Both the position numbers and the translations under genes were made by a program. A stretch of 64,000 nt of DNA, taken from assembly GCA_002382085.1 (NCBI GenBank), contig DFZK01000015.1, forward strand, positions 1-64,000, written 5' to 3'. The notes under the pieces were generated by a model that did no database searches, had not been told where the DNA came from, and saw only the letters and a program-made list of their open reading frames with translations. This DNA comes from Sulfurospirillum sp. UBA4058 (lineage in GTDB: Bacteria > Campylobacterota > Campylobacteria > Campylobacterales > Sulfurospirillaceae). This document shows, one piece after another, positions 25,988 to 34,350 of this stretch (position 1 is the stretch's first letter; each line of letters opens with the position of its first letter).

Positions 25988-27516
25988 TTTTCTTCCTCTT
26001 TTTTTTCGGTGGTCATCGTCTCATCCGTATCGCCGAGCGGTTTCATCGCCGGAAATAAGATGACGTCTTTAATCGACTGTTCGTTGGTTAAAAGCATCGT
26101 CAAACGATCGATACCCATTCCTTGACCGGCAGTCGGCGGCAAGCCGTAGCCTAAAGCATAAACGTAGTCTTCGTCCATTTCGTGTGCTTCGTCGTCACCG
26201 GCATTTTTAGCTTGTAATTGTTTGGCAAATCGTTCATACTGATCCAAAGGATCGTTGAGTTCGTTAAATCCGTTGGCGATTTCTCGTCCTGCGATAAAGA
26301 GTTCAAAACGCTCCGCGATGTTCGGATTGGTTTCGCTGCGACGGGCAAGCGGGCTAATTTCGATCGGATAGTCGATAATAAACGTCGGGTCGACCAGTTT
26401 TTCTTCGACAAAAAGATCGAACAACTCTTCATAAAGCTTACCCAAACTCAAATTTTTCTCGACACTGAAGCCTTGGCTTTCGATATACGCGATAATCGCA
26501 TTTTTATCATCTAAAATCGCATCGCTTACGCCGCCGATTTCGACAAGGGCTTCTCTAAAAGCGATTTTACGGAACGGTTTTGAAAAGTCGATTTCGATCT
26601 CTCCGTAAGGTAATTTTTTCGGGAGTTTCAATTTTTTCAGCAAGACGTCGAACATCTCTTCGGTTAAACGCATCAAATCGTGGTAATTATGGTACGCCCA
26701 ATAAAACTCGATCATCGTAAATTCGGGATTGTGCGTTTGGTCCATGCCCTCGTTTCGAAAGTTACGGTTGATCTCAAAAACCGCTTCGAAACCGCCGACA
26801 ACCAAGCGTTTGAGGTAAAGTTCGGGTGCGATACGTAAATAACGATTGACGTTGAGTGCGTTATGATAGGTAATAAAAGGTTTGGCATTCGCACCGCCGG
26901 CGATCGGGTGCATCATCGGCGTTTCGACTTCTAAAAAGTCGCGTTCTTCGAAAAAGTGGCGTATTTCGCTGACGATACGACTACGAAGTTTAAACGTTTT
27001 TCGAACGTCGGCGTTCATAATCATATCAAGGTAGCGTTTGCGGTAACGCAACTCTTTGTCTTGCAGTCCGTGAAATTTTTCCGGTAAGGGTACAATGGAT
27101 TTCGTTGCGATTTCTAAATGCTTTACATGTAAAGAGAGTTCGCCCGTTTTGGTCACGAACGGAAAGCCCGTAACGCTGATAATATCGCCGACTTCGATCA
27201 GCTTTTTGGCTTCGTCGAACCATGCTTCGCCGATGGATTCGCGGCTAAAATAGATTTGTAAAACGCCGTCTTCATCTTCAATTTTCGCAAACGCGGCTTT
27301 TCCCATATGACGTAAAAATTTGATGCGCCCTACGACGGTATTGTTCTTATGCTCGTCGCGTTTGAGTTCGCTCTCAAGCACATATTCGTAGCACTCTAAA
27401 AACTCTTTGGTTCCGGTATCTTTGACGACGTTGTGGCGATAGGGATTGTGCCCTAAAGCGAAAAGCGTTTTACCTTTTTCGATACGTTGTTGTTGGTATT
27501 GGTCTTGAAATATCAA
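25984..27516 (-). CDS. lysS: lysyl-tRNA synthetase (class II)
   Basis: LysS charges tRNA-Lys. The protein has the N-terminal OB-fold anticodon-binding domain (residues 40-150) and the class II catalytic core with motif 1 (FLEVETPMMHPIAGG), motif 2 (FRNEGMDQTHNPEFTMIEFY) and motif 3 (GYGLPPTAGQGMGIDRL). I place the start at TTG 27516, giving 510 residues: AGAGGA stands at the correct distance before it. The longer frame to 27561 would run 31 bases into fur. The gene contains the most complete 14-base CTTTACATGTAAAG palindrome. Confidence 0.97.
   Translation of the reverse strand: MIFQDQYQQQRIEKGKTLFALGHNPYRHNVVKDTGTKEFLECYEYVLESELKRDEHKNNTVVGRIKFLRHMGKAAFAKIEDEDGVLQIYFSRESIGEAWFDEAKKLIEVGDIISVTGFPFVTKTGELSLHVKHLEIATKSIVPLPEKFHGLQDKELRYRKRYLDMIMNADVRKTFKLRSRIVSEIRHFFEERDFLEVETPMMHPIAGGANAKPFITYHNALNVNRYLRIAPELYLKRLVVGGFEAVFEINRNFRNEGMDQTHNPEFTMIEFYWAYHNYHDLMRLTEEMFDVLLKKLKLPKKLPYGEIEIDFSKPFRKIAFREALVEIGGVSDAILDDKNAIIAYIESQGFSVEKNLSLGKLYEELFDLFVEEKLVDPTFIIDYPIEISPLARRSETNPNIAERFELFIAGREIANGFNELNDPLDQYERFAKQLQAKNAGDDEAHEMDEDYVYALGYGLPPTAGQGMGIDRLTMLLTNEQSIKDVILFPAMKPLGDTDETMTTEKKEEEK
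27121..27134. repeat. ACATGTAAAG/TTACATGTAA repeated word (best copy)
   Basis: CTTTACATGTAAAG is the fullest copy of a word seen throughout the window. ACATGTAAAG occurs on either strand at ten loci: 2643, 10550, 15728 (minus), 16242 (minus), 18088 (minus), 21243 (minus), 27121/27125 (both), 33553, 40690 and 46555/46559 (both). Perfect TTACATGTAA starts at 173, 11426, 16244, 21245, 27123, 40688 and 46557. At base composition I would expect about 0.2 copies of the first and 0.14 of the second in 64 kb. Most copies are inside genes, in different reading frames. Confidence 0.8.
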
Positions 27517-27530
27517 ATCTTTTCCTCTTT

Positions 27531-27998
27531 CTACTTCATCTCTTGAACGCATTTTTCGCAAATGCCTTGTAATTGCATCAAATGGCTTGTCAGCCTAAAA
27601 TGATGCGTTCGCGCGATTTCTAGTTGTAATTGTTCTATTTTGTCGTTTTCAAATTCGATAATGAGTCCGCAACGTTTGCAGATCATATGGTCGTGATGGG
27701 GCTTATTGGCAAGTTCAAATTTCTTTCCGGCGACGCCGAATGAAAGAGACGTTACCATATTGGATTCTTCTAGAAGATTGAGTGTTCGATAAACCGTAGC
27801 GATGCCGATATTGAGTTCCGGATAACTGTTTTTGAGAAAAATATAAAGATCTTCCGGCGTAAAATGTTCGTTTTTCTCATACAACGTTTTAAGAACGACT
27901 TCGCGTTGTTTGGTAAACTTTAGCCCGTTTTGTCTCAATAGTTCTTTAAAGGAAGTAAGTAAAGAAGAGTATTCTAAATTTTCACATGTACAATTCAT
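27531..27998 (-). CDS. fur: ferric uptake regulator Fur
   Basis: Fur represses iron-uptake genes when loaded with Fe2+. The 155-residue protein has an N-terminal extension with two Cys (MNCTCENLEY), the winged-helix DNA-binding domain (LKFTKQREVVLKTL, IGIATVYRTLNLLEE) and the dimerisation domain with the metal ligands HHDHMICKRCG and the second CxxC, CEKC, that holds structural zinc. It lies between cvpA and lysS, the order seen in Campylobacter. AGAGGT precedes the ATG. No clear Fur box is visible immediately upstream, since the gene is inside an operon. Confidence 0.96.
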   Translation of the reverse strand: MNCTCENLEYSSLLTSFKELLRQNGLKFTKQREVVLKTLYEKNEHFTPEDLYIFLKNSYPELNIGIATVYRTLNLLEESNMVTSLSFGVAGKKFELANKPHHDHMICKRCGLIIEFENDKIEQLQLEIARTHHFRLTSHLMQLQGICEKCVQEMK

Positions 27999-28009
27999 GG
28001 TTGACCTCT

Positions 28010-28543
28010 TTAAGGGTTAGGTTGTTTGTCTAACGGTATGGAATTTAACATCTCTTTTGTATCCAATTTAACGATAGCCCGTCCGGTTTCTAGGAAAAGC
28101 GGGAACATCGTACTGTTTCCTACGTAAGGCTCGATTTTTGTTTTAATAAATTCGATAGAGTTGAGCGTAATCGACAAAACGGAAAAAACGAGAAAAATTT
28201 TAGCACAACCGATGGCAAATCCCGCCAAACGGTCTAACATACCTAATCCGCTCAAACTCAATGCATGCGCAATTAAATAACCTAAAAAAATACATGCCGT
28301 CCAAAAAACGATCAAGACGCTAATAAAGCCGAAAAGATACAGCGATGCTTGGTTCCCGAACGTATAAACATGCGTATTAATCGCCGCACCCGCTTCTTGT
28401 GCGTAACGCGATGCAAAGTAGATACCGCCGATAATGCCTAAAAGACCGAAAAATTCTTTAATAAAGCCGTTAATAATGCCTTTAATGCCTAAAATGAGAA
28501 CAAGCGCAAGGCTGATGATATCGAACAAGACGATTTGCGACAT
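28010..28543 (-). CDS. CvpA-family membrane protein
   Basis: A 177-residue inner-membrane protein with four hydrophobic segments (LFDIISLALVLILGIKGIINGFI, the LLGIIGGIYFASRYAQ segment, LYLFGFISVLIVFWTACIFLG, and FAIGCAKIFLVFSVLSIT) and the CvpA signature GFIKEFFGLLG. CvpA proteins are linked to colicin V export and envelope stress, but their mechanism is unsettled. I start at ATG 28543, one base after the stop of the diguanylate cyclase gene, rather than at the earlier in-frame ATG 28591. The same gene precedes fur in Campylobacter (Cj0399). Confidence 0.88.
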   Translation of the reverse strand: MSQIVLFDIISLALVLILGIKGIINGFIKEFFGLLGIIGGIYFASRYAQEAGAAINTHVYTFGNQASLYLFGFISVLIVFWTACIFLGYLIAHALSLSGLGMLDRLAGFAIGCAKIFLVFSVLSITLNSIEFIKTKIEPYVGNSTMFPLFLETGRAIVKLDTKEMLNSIPLDKQPNP

Positions 28544-28544
28544 A

Positions 28545-29492
28545 TTATTGGGCACTCCTAAAACAATTTTTCCCGCTATTTTTGGCTTCATAGAGAGCTT
28601 TATCGGCTTTGTCTAAGAGCTCTTCGGAACTCATATTGCGGCGATGTGAACAAAGTCCGGCACTTAAGGTTAGATGAATATCGTGATTTTTGTAAAGCAA
28701 TTTGCTCTCACATGTCTCTTTAATAATGCGTTCAACGACTTTTTGTGCTTCTTCGTGTGACATACGGTTCAAAATGACGACAAATTCTTCTCCTCCGTAA
28801 CGGTAAATGCGGGTTCCGCGGCGTAAGGAATTCTGAATGAGTTTTGTTAAAAAGATTAAAGTTTTATCTCCGGCGATATGCCCGAACGAGTCGTTGATTT
28901 TTTTAAAGTCGTCGGCATCGAACATAACAAGGTGCATGTCGATGTCTTTTTCTTTACCGAAATGAAGGACTTCCTCGAGATCTTTAATGAGAACGCGTCG
29001 ATTATGCGCTTTGGTAAGCGGGTCGATATTGGACTCTCTTTCAAGGCGTTCTACTTCAAGTTTGAGCTTTGCGATCGTGTCGTCGGCGACGTGGAGCTCT
29101 TCTAAAATTTTGCTTTGAAAATGATCAAATGCTTGAATGACCTGATTCGTATCGATGCTCGAATAATCTTTCTTAATGGCGTCAATGTTAATCGCCGTTT
29201 CATCGGAAATAAATCTCAGGTTGTCGCTGGTTTTAACAAACTCTTCAAGACCTTTTTTGACCAATCCGAAGCATGTTTCACTAACTTGTGCATCTTGTTG
29301 AGCGTTGGAAAAAAGGTACGAGTGTTTTTTGCTGATTTCCAAAAGCTCTTCGTTGCTCTCTTTTTGCATCAATTCGACGAAGGTATCGTGGTAATATTTG
29401 GGATAGGGCGGAATATTGAGTTGTTTGAGTTTTGTAAAGGTGGCATCGCCGATGTTAAGAACGATTTCTGAGATATGATTGCCGTTATTCAT
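28545..29492 (-). CDS. diguanylate cyclase (GGDEF) without an I-site
   Basis: A 315-residue cytoplasmic protein. Residues 1-145 are a helical, unnamed sensor region; a coiled coil (LKLEVERLERESNIDPLTKAHNR) leads into a GGDEF domain with the active motif GGEEF near residue 225 and the metal site MFDADDFKKINDSFGH. It should make cyclic di-GMP from two GTP. The inhibitory I-site (RxxD, nine bases of protein before GGEEF) reads RRGT, so product inhibition is probably lost. It sits between pilT and cvpA in the long operon, which suggests a link to type IV pili or surface behaviour. Confidence 0.9.
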   Translation of the reverse strand: MNNGNHISEIVLNIGDATFTKLKQLNIPPYPKYYHDTFVELMQKESNEELLEISKKHSYLFSNAQQDAQVSETCFGLVKKGLEEFVKTSDNLRFISDETAINIDAIKKDYSSIDTNQVIQAFDHFQSKILEELHVADDTIAKLKLEVERLERESNIDPLTKAHNRRVLIKDLEEVLHFGKEKDIDMHLVMFDADDFKKINDSFGHIAGDKTLIFLTKLIQNSLRRGTRIYRYGGEEFVVILNRMSHEEAQKVVERIIKETCESKLLYKNHDIHLTLSAGLCSHRRNMSSEELLDKADKALYEAKNSGKNCFRSAQ

Positions 29493-29573
29493 ACTTTAAA
29501 TACCTTTATCCGATTTTAACGTTGAGTATAACGTGAAAAAGCTGTAATCTTTGTAAAACGTCACGGCTAATCG

Positions 29574-30641
29574 CTAAAGACCCATATTATTCAACAGCTC
29601 TTGCGGCTGCGTCGAGTAGCGAATAGCGTCTTCTTTCGTAATGAAATTAGCGCGTAAAGCTTTCATCATAGCTTGTGTTTGCGTCAACATACCGGTTTTT
29701 TGCTGGTTTAATTGCATTTGAGAGTAAATTTGATGAATCTTATTTTCGCGTATAAGGTTAGCGATAGCGGAATTATTAATCATAATTTCGTGAATAGCCA
29801 CTCGTCCACCCCCTGTTTTAGGCAAAAGGCTTTGTGAAATAATCGCATAAAGTGAGGTTGCCAGCATATTACGCACTTGCACTTGTTCGGCACCTTCAAA
29901 GCTATCGACGATGCGGTTAATCGTTTGAACGGCAGAGTTGGTATGCAAGGTTCCCATGACTAAGTGTCCCGTTTCTGCGGCGGTAATGGCGGTACTAATC
30001 GTTTCTTGATCCCGCATCTCGCCGACGAGGATGATGTCCGGATCTTGACGGAGGGAAAATTTGAGAGCACGTGCAAAACTTTTCGTATCGTCTCCGACGT
30101 TACGGTGCGAAAAAAGGGCTTTTTTATTGGTATGAATAAATTCGACGGGGTCTTCAATCGTAATAATATGACGATGTTCGTAGAGGTTGATTTCGTTCAA
30201 TAATGCCGCAAGCGTCGTTGATTTACCGCTACCGGTGGGACCGGTGACAAGGATAAGTCCTTTTTCGCGTTTGACGAGTTCTTTAAAAACGATCGGAGTA
30301 TTTAATTCGTCTAAAGAGGGAATGCTAATCGGAATAATCCTGAATGCCGCCGCAAGATCGCCGTTGATCGTATAGTAATAATTGGCACGAAAACGTCCGA
30401 TATCCGGGAACATAATGGCAAAATCAAGCTCTTTTTCTTCTTCCAGTTTCTTTTTTTGTTTATCGGTAATGAGCGTATAGCACATCTCTTCGATAGCGGT
30501 TCCGTTGAGCGTTTCCATATCAAGCGGTACCAGCTTGCCGTCGATACGAATTTGAGGTTCGCTACGACTGATTAAATGCAAATCGGAGGCTTTATAAGCA
30601 ACGACGTTTTTGAGTAAAGCTTTAATATTGAGGGCGCTCAT
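29574..30641 (-). CDS. pilT: type IV pilus retraction ATPase PilT
   Basis: PilT powers pilus retraction and twitching. The 355-residue protein shows the N-terminal PAS-like part (YKASDLHLISRSEPQIRIDG), Walker A GPTGSGKSTTLAALL, the Asp box and Walker B (DPDIILVGEMRDQET), the His box (GHLVMGTLHTNSA) and the retraction-specific AIRxL-like region (NSAIANLIRENKIHQI). ATG 30641 follows AAGGAT. It belongs to the minus-strand operon that begins with gatC; other pilus genes are not in the window. Confidence 0.93.
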   Translation of the reverse strand: MSALNIKALLKNVVAYKASDLHLISRSEPQIRIDGKLVPLDMETLNGTAIEEMCYTLITDKQKKKLEEEKELDFAIMFPDIGRFRANYYYTINGDLAAAFRIIPISIPSLDELNTPIVFKELVKREKGLILVTGPTGSGKSTTLAALLNEINLYEHRHIITIEDPVEFIHTNKKALFSHRNVGDDTKSFARALKFSLRQDPDIILVGEMRDQETISTAITAAETGHLVMGTLHTNSAVQTINRIVDSFEGAEQVQVRNMLATSLYAIISQSLLPKTGGGRVAIHEIMINNSAIANLIRENKIHQIYSQMQLNQQKTGMLTQTQAMMKALRANFITKEDAIRYSTQPQELLNNMGL

Positions 30642-30693
30642 AACGGGGTATCCTTACAGAGTTAAGCTCGTATTGAAAAACGCAGCTGAGGCG

Positions 30694-30984
30694 TTATTCG
30701 ATAATTTTCGGAACGACAAAAAAACCGTCCTCGCTTTGAGGAGCATGGGTTAAAATGGTTTTGACGACGGTAGGATCGCTTTGCGGAACGTCTTCACGAA
30801 ACGGCGTCCCGCCTTGAAGCGTTGTAAATGAGGCTTCTTCCCCTTCAAGGTTTAATTCGTTCAAATTTTCGACAAAAGCGACGATTTCGCTTAGTTGTTG
30901 GATGACGCCTTCGCGTTTTTCTTCGCTGATGTGCAAAGAAGAAAGTTTTTCCAGTTTTGATAATAATACATCGTCGATTTTCAT
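30694..30984 (-). CDS. gatC: Asp-tRNA(Asn)/Glu-tRNA(Gln) amidotransferase subunit C
   Basis: A 96-residue GatC that ties GatA and GatB together in the enzyme that amidates misacylated Asp-tRNA(Asn) and Glu-tRNA(Gln). It has the N-terminal helix (DDVLLSKLEKLSSLHISEEKR), the central EIVAFVENLNELNLEG and the C-terminal FREDVPQSD...FFVVPKIIE that match the family. I chose ATG 30984 over an upstream in-frame start at 31035, which would lie on the promoter. It is the first gene of the 11.5-kb operon; gatA and gatB are not adjacent. Confidence 0.93.
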   Translation of the reverse strand: MKIDDVLLSKLEKLSSLHISEEKREGVIQQLSEIVAFVENLNELNLEGEEASFTTLQGGTPFREDVPQSDPTVVKTILTHAPQSEDGFFVVPKIIE

Positions 30985-31023
30985 ACTAAAAGGTATCCTT
31001 AAGATCACGTTTTTTAAAAATTG

Positions 31024-31029
31024 ATTATA
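31024..31029 (-). promoter_or_regulatory. -10 box of the gatC operon
   Basis: On the minus strand TATAAT (context GTTATAATC, an extended -10) lies about 40 bases before the gatC ATG. It is the only strong promoter visible for the long gatC-to-fadD operon. Confidence 0.7.
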
Positions 31030-31135
31030 ACACAAACTCTTTGTGGTAATACTGAAACGATATTAGTGGGTTTTTAGATTTGTTGTGATAAACTATGACA
31101 CTATTTTTCAAAAATTGCTTAATAAGGATTCGTAT

Positions 31136-31717
31136 TTGGGACTCAAGGAAAATATTAAGGCGGTCCAAGAAGAGATCAGTACCGAAGAACAGTTTTTAGA
31201 GGGTATGATTAAAGGCGAAAGATTTTTTAATCGTAATAAAAAATATATTATTGCGTTGGTCGTATGTGTCGCTTTGGGTGCAGCGGCCTATGCGTTGAAC
31301 GATTGGATGAAAGAGCGCAAACTTCACACTTCTAACGTGACGTACCATACGCTTTTAAAAGATTCTTCCAATGCGCAAGCCCTTGAGACGCTTAAACAGC
31401 AAAATCCTAAACTTTATACGATGTTTCTTTTTGAAAAAGCATTGCAAACGGGAGATAAAGAGGCTCTTAAAACCGTTGCCGAGTCTAAAGAGGACGCTAT
31501 TTTAGCAGATATTGCCCGTTATCAACTTGCACAACTCGAAAACACGCAACCCGCATCAAGCGAATTGTTTCACGATATGACATTACTGCAAGAAGGCTAT
31601 CGGTTGCTCAATGAAAATAAAATTGAAGAAGCACGTTTGAAACTTTCACAAATAGATGTTACTTCGCCTTTAAAACAGATTGCAAAAAATCTAGAACATT
31701 ATCAAGGTTTAAAATGA
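31136..31717 (+). CDS. YfgM-like membrane-anchored TPR protein
   Basis: A 193-residue bitopic protein: a short basic, Glu-rich N-terminus (KENIKAVQEEISTEEQFLEG), one membrane helix (residues 40-60, KYIIALVVCVALGAAAYAL) and a periplasmic helical part with TPR-like repeats ending in NLEHYQGLK. This is the layout of YfgM, which contacts SecYEG and periplasmic chaperones. TTG 31136 follows TAAGGAT with good spacing; the frame opens earlier at GTG 31085, but a likely -10 box (TATGAC at 31094) falls there. It overlaps the next gene by four bases, the yfgM-bamB order of E. coli. Confidence 0.75.
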   Translation: MGLKENIKAVQEEISTEEQFLEGMIKGERFFNRNKKYIIALVVCVALGAAAYALNDWMKERKLHTSNVTYHTLLKDSSNAQALETLKQQNPKLYTMFLFEKALQTGDKEALKTVAESKEDAILADIARYQLAQLENTQPASSELFHDMTLLQEGYRLLNENKIEEARLKLSQIDVTSPLKQIAKNLEHYQGLK

Positions 31718-32727
31718 TGAGACAGGCAAAAATTGTTTTTACACTCTTGGCTTTATTGTTGCTCATAAGCGGTTGCGGAACGAAACGACAATATTTTGAA
31801 CCTGAAGTGCTTTCAGGAAAAATCAGTTACGACGGTTCTCTCCCCGCACCTATTCACGATGCTTTGAGAGCGGGTGCCACGTTGGAAAACGGACAAGTGA
31901 TTACCAAAGAGGGCCTTTTAAACGTGAAGTTACCGCAAGGATTTTCGTATTTAGCGGATAATCAAGGCCGTTACGTTGCCACGTCAAAATGTGGAGCTTT
32001 AAAAATTATCGACGCTAATCAAAAAGAGTTGTACTCCAAAGAGTGCCAAATCGCTGTAGCTTCCGCAGCACTTAAAGGCAATACTCTCGCGTTGGTTTTA
32101 GGTTCGAATGAACTCGTTTTGATCGATATTAACGACGGCAAAGAGACAATGCACATTAAGCAAGACAACGTGTATGTTTTAGATTCACGCATTGCGGCAC
32201 CGTATTTTTTGGGCGATCTTATCGTGTTTCCGACGCTTGACGGTAAACTCGTGATCGTTGACGAGCAAAGCAAAAAACCGATTCGCGATATTGTCGTCAG
32301 TAACGATAAATTTTTCGGCAATATTATCTACTTACAAGTTTTAGGCGATAGACTGGTCGCGGCGACAAAAAGTAAAGTCGTTTCGATTAGTCCAAAATCG
32401 ATTAGTTTTTTAGAAAAAGAGGTTAAAGACGTTATCGTATTGTCCAATCGTATTTTTGTGTTTACCAAAGACGGACAGGTACTCTTAACCGATGCCGATT
32501 TGAAAGTGTTAAAAGAGCGTAAATTCCCGTTTGCGATTTTCTCGGGCACGATTTACGGCGACTATATTTATATGATTGAAAAAAGCGGTTATATGATCGC
32601 AAGCGATTTAGAGTTGGTTTCGACGAACGTTTACCAGATGCCGGATCAAATCGAAACCCATATTTATACCAACGGCGATACCTTCTACTATAAAGATCGC
32701 TTTTTTAAATTAAATCGAAAACAATAG
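31714..32727 (+). CDS. beta-propeller outer-membrane lipoprotein (BamB-like candidate)
   Basis: A 337-residue lipoprotein: signal peptide with lipobox LLISGC (the Cys becomes residue 1) and then six to seven weak beta-strand repeats such as GNTLALVLGSNELVLIDIN, GDLIVFPTLDGKLVIVDE and SNRIFVFTKDGQVLLTDAD. These read as PQQ/WD-like propeller blades. Together with the overlapping YfgM-like gene upstream this resembles the E. coli yfgM-bamB pair, whose product BamB assists outer-membrane protein assembly. Campylobacterota are not generally credited with a BamB, so this assignment is an inference from fold and position. Confidence 0.7.
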   Translation: MMRQAKIVFTLLALLLLISGCGTKRQYFEPEVLSGKISYDGSLPAPIHDALRAGATLENGQVITKEGLLNVKLPQGFSYLADNQGRYVATSKCGALKIIDANQKELYSKECQIAVASAALKGNTLALVLGSNELVLIDINDGKETMHIKQDNVYVLDSRIAAPYFLGDLIVFPTLDGKLVIVDEQSKKPIRDIVVSNDKFFGNIIYLQVLGDRLVAATKSKVVSISPKSISFLEKEVKDVIVLSNRIFVFTKDGQVLLTDADLKVLKERKFPFAIFSGTIYGDYIYMIEKSGYMIASDLELVSTNVYQMPDQIETHIYTNGDTFYYKDRFFKLNRKQ

Positions 32728-32747
32728 GTGCCATAGGTTTTAGCATT

Positions 32748-33080
32748 ATGAAAGAGATGATTGAACGTATTTGCGGTAAACGAATCGTTTTTTCATCTCT
32801 GGAGACGATTCTTCCTGCCGTTCTTGGCACGCGCAAAAAATTGTCTATTTTTAGCGGTGTCGATTTGAAATCTTACTATCATGTCGTATTTCGTATAGAA
32901 CAAAAGAGTCGTTTTCTTTTACGGCATGCCCATGAAATACTGGCTTTAGAACAAACACTTGAAACCGTTAAAGGGCATCGGTATTTTTACAAACATATCA
33001 TTTTTCATGCACCTTTATGTTCTAAAGCCCAAGTATTACTGAATGCTGAAGGGTGGAAAATTTATCATGATATTATGTGA
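32748..33080 (+). CDS. small conserved-looking hypothetical protein before coaX
   Basis: A 110-residue protein without signal peptide or membrane helix. I do not recognise its family. It is basic and rich in Ile, Leu and His (RYFYKHIIFHAPLC), with a conserved-looking opening MKEMIERICGKRIVFSSLET. Its last 14 bases overlap coaX, so it is translationally coupled with it and is probably a genuine gene of this operon. The spacing after the lipoprotein gene is 20 bases. Confidence 0.65.
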   Translation: MKEMIERICGKRIVFSSLETILPAVLGTRKKLSIFSGVDLKSYYHVVFRIEQKSRFLLRHAHEILALEQTLETVKGHRYFYKHIIFHAPLCSKAQVLLNAEGWKIYHDIM

Positions 33081-33690
33081 TATCGGTAATTCTAACGTCG
33101 ATTTTTATCAAGACGGTAAAATGTGGAATATGCCGCATAAGCAGTTTAAAGAATTTCGTACACTAGAAAAAATTTTTTATATTAGCGTCAATCCGTCTCT
33201 TACGCAATTTTTACAAGCGAAAGAAAACTATATCGATTTAGAACCTTATTTTGAGTTCGACACGATTTATCAGGGATTGGGAATCGATCGTATCGCGGCA
33301 TGCTCGACGGTTAAGGATGGTATGATCGTTGATGCGGGTAGTGCCGTTACCGTTGATATCATGTCAGGCGGTATGCATTTAGGCGGTTTTATTTTACCGG
33401 GAATTAGTGCGTATGAGCGAGCTTTTGCTTCGATCTCTCCTCGACTGGAAATGTCTTTAAATCCCAATGTCTCTTTAGATGCCTTACCTCAAAAAACGAG
33501 CGATGCTTTATCTTATGGCGTTATTCGCTCGATTATTTTATTGTTGGAAGTGACATGTAAAGATAAGAGGATTTATTTTACGGGGGGAGACGGTAAATTT
33601 TTCTCCAAATTTTTTTCCAATGCTATTTTTGATCGCTCTTTAATTTTTAGAGGAATGTTAAAGACGATTAAAGAAGCACATTTAGCATAA
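33067..33690 (+). CDS. coaX: type III pantothenate kinase
   Basis: CoaX phosphorylates pantothenate in the first step of coenzyme A synthesis and, unlike types I and II, is not feedback-inhibited by CoA. The 207-residue protein is the short form typical of Campylobacterota. It shows the phosphate-1 motif DIGNSNVDFY, the GLGIDRIAAC segment, the Asp-containing DAGSAVTVDI and GGFILPGI. I chose ATG 33067, which overlaps the preceding gene, rather than the in-frame ATG 33043. hisG follows after ten bases. The gene contains one ACATGTAAAG repeat, there read as Thr-Cys-Lys. Confidence 0.93.
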   Translation: MILCDIGNSNVDFYQDGKMWNMPHKQFKEFRTLEKIFYISVNPSLTQFLQAKENYIDLEPYFEFDTIYQGLGIDRIAACSTVKDGMIVDAGSAVTVDIMSGGMHLGGFILPGISAYERAFASISPRLEMSLNPNVSLDALPQKTSDALSYGVIRSIILLLEVTCKDKRIYFTGGDGKFFSKFFSNAIFDRSLIFRGMLKTIKEAHLA

Positions 33691-33700
33691 AAGGATAGAC

Positions 33701-34315
33701 ATGTTAACGGTAGCCCTACCTAAAGGTAGAATTGCAGATGAAACGCTTGATATTTTTGAAAAAATTTTTGGAAAAGCATTTCGTTTTGACGATAGAAAAT
33801 TGATTTTAGAAGTAGATACCTTTCGTTTTTTACTGGTTCGCAATCAAGATGTTCCGGCATACGTATTGCATCAAGCGGCCGATATCGGAGTCGTAGGGTT
33901 AGACGTCTTAGAAGAAAAAGACGAAGATTTATTACGTTTACTCGATCTTGGTATCGGTAAATGTAAAGTCTGCGTAGGTATTCAAGAAGGAAAAGAGATC
34001 GATTACAGTGCACCCGAGTTAAAAGTTGCGACAAAAATGACGCATATCGCTCAAAAATATTTCTCAAAAAAAGCGATGGCCGTTGATATTATTAAACTGT
34101 ACGGTTCGATCGAGCTAGCACCGCTTGTTGGTTTGTCGGATGTGATTGTCGATATTGTAGAAACGGGAAGTACGATGAAGCAAAACGGACTTAAAGTCGT
34201 TGAAACGATTTTAGAATCATCTGCTTATTTGATAGCCAACAAAAACAGTTTTATTGCCAAAAAAAGAGAAATTACGTCACTGTACGATCAAATTAATGCA
34301 GTGATTCAACGTTAA
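33701..34315 (+). CDS. hisG: ATP phosphoribosyltransferase, short form (HisG-S)
   Basis: HisG catalyses the first step of histidine synthesis. This 204-residue protein is the short form: it has the catalytic domains (opening LTVALPKGRIADETL, GVVGLDVLEE, LVGLSDVIVDIVETGSTMKQNGL) but lacks the C-terminal regulatory domain of the long form. Short HisG needs the HisZ subunit for activity and histidine feedback; hisZ should be elsewhere in the genome. SD AAGGAT precedes the ATG. The transcript ends at the hairpin at 34327-34350. Confidence 0.95.
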   Translation: MLTVALPKGRIADETLDIFEKIFGKAFRFDDRKLILEVDTFRFLLVRNQDVPAYVLHQAADIGVVGLDVLEEKDEDLLRLLDLGIGKCKVCVGIQEGKEIDYSAPELKVATKMTHIAQKYFSKKAMAVDIIKLYGSIELAPLVGLSDVIVDIVETGSTMKQNGLKVVETILESSAYLIANKNSFIAKKREITSLYDQINAVIQR

Positions 34316-34326
34316 GTAAAAAAAGA

Positions 34327-34350
34327 GCCGATCTTTTAAAAAAGATCGGC
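34327..34350. terminator. bidirectional terminator overlapping a stop codon
   Basis: GCCGATCTTTT and AAAAGATCGGC form an 11-bp stem, with A-runs on the left and T-runs on the right, so it can terminate both the hisG transcript and the convergent receiver-gene transcript. The last codons and the stop of the receiver gene (TTA at 34336-34338 on the plus strand) lie inside the stem. Confidence 0.85.
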
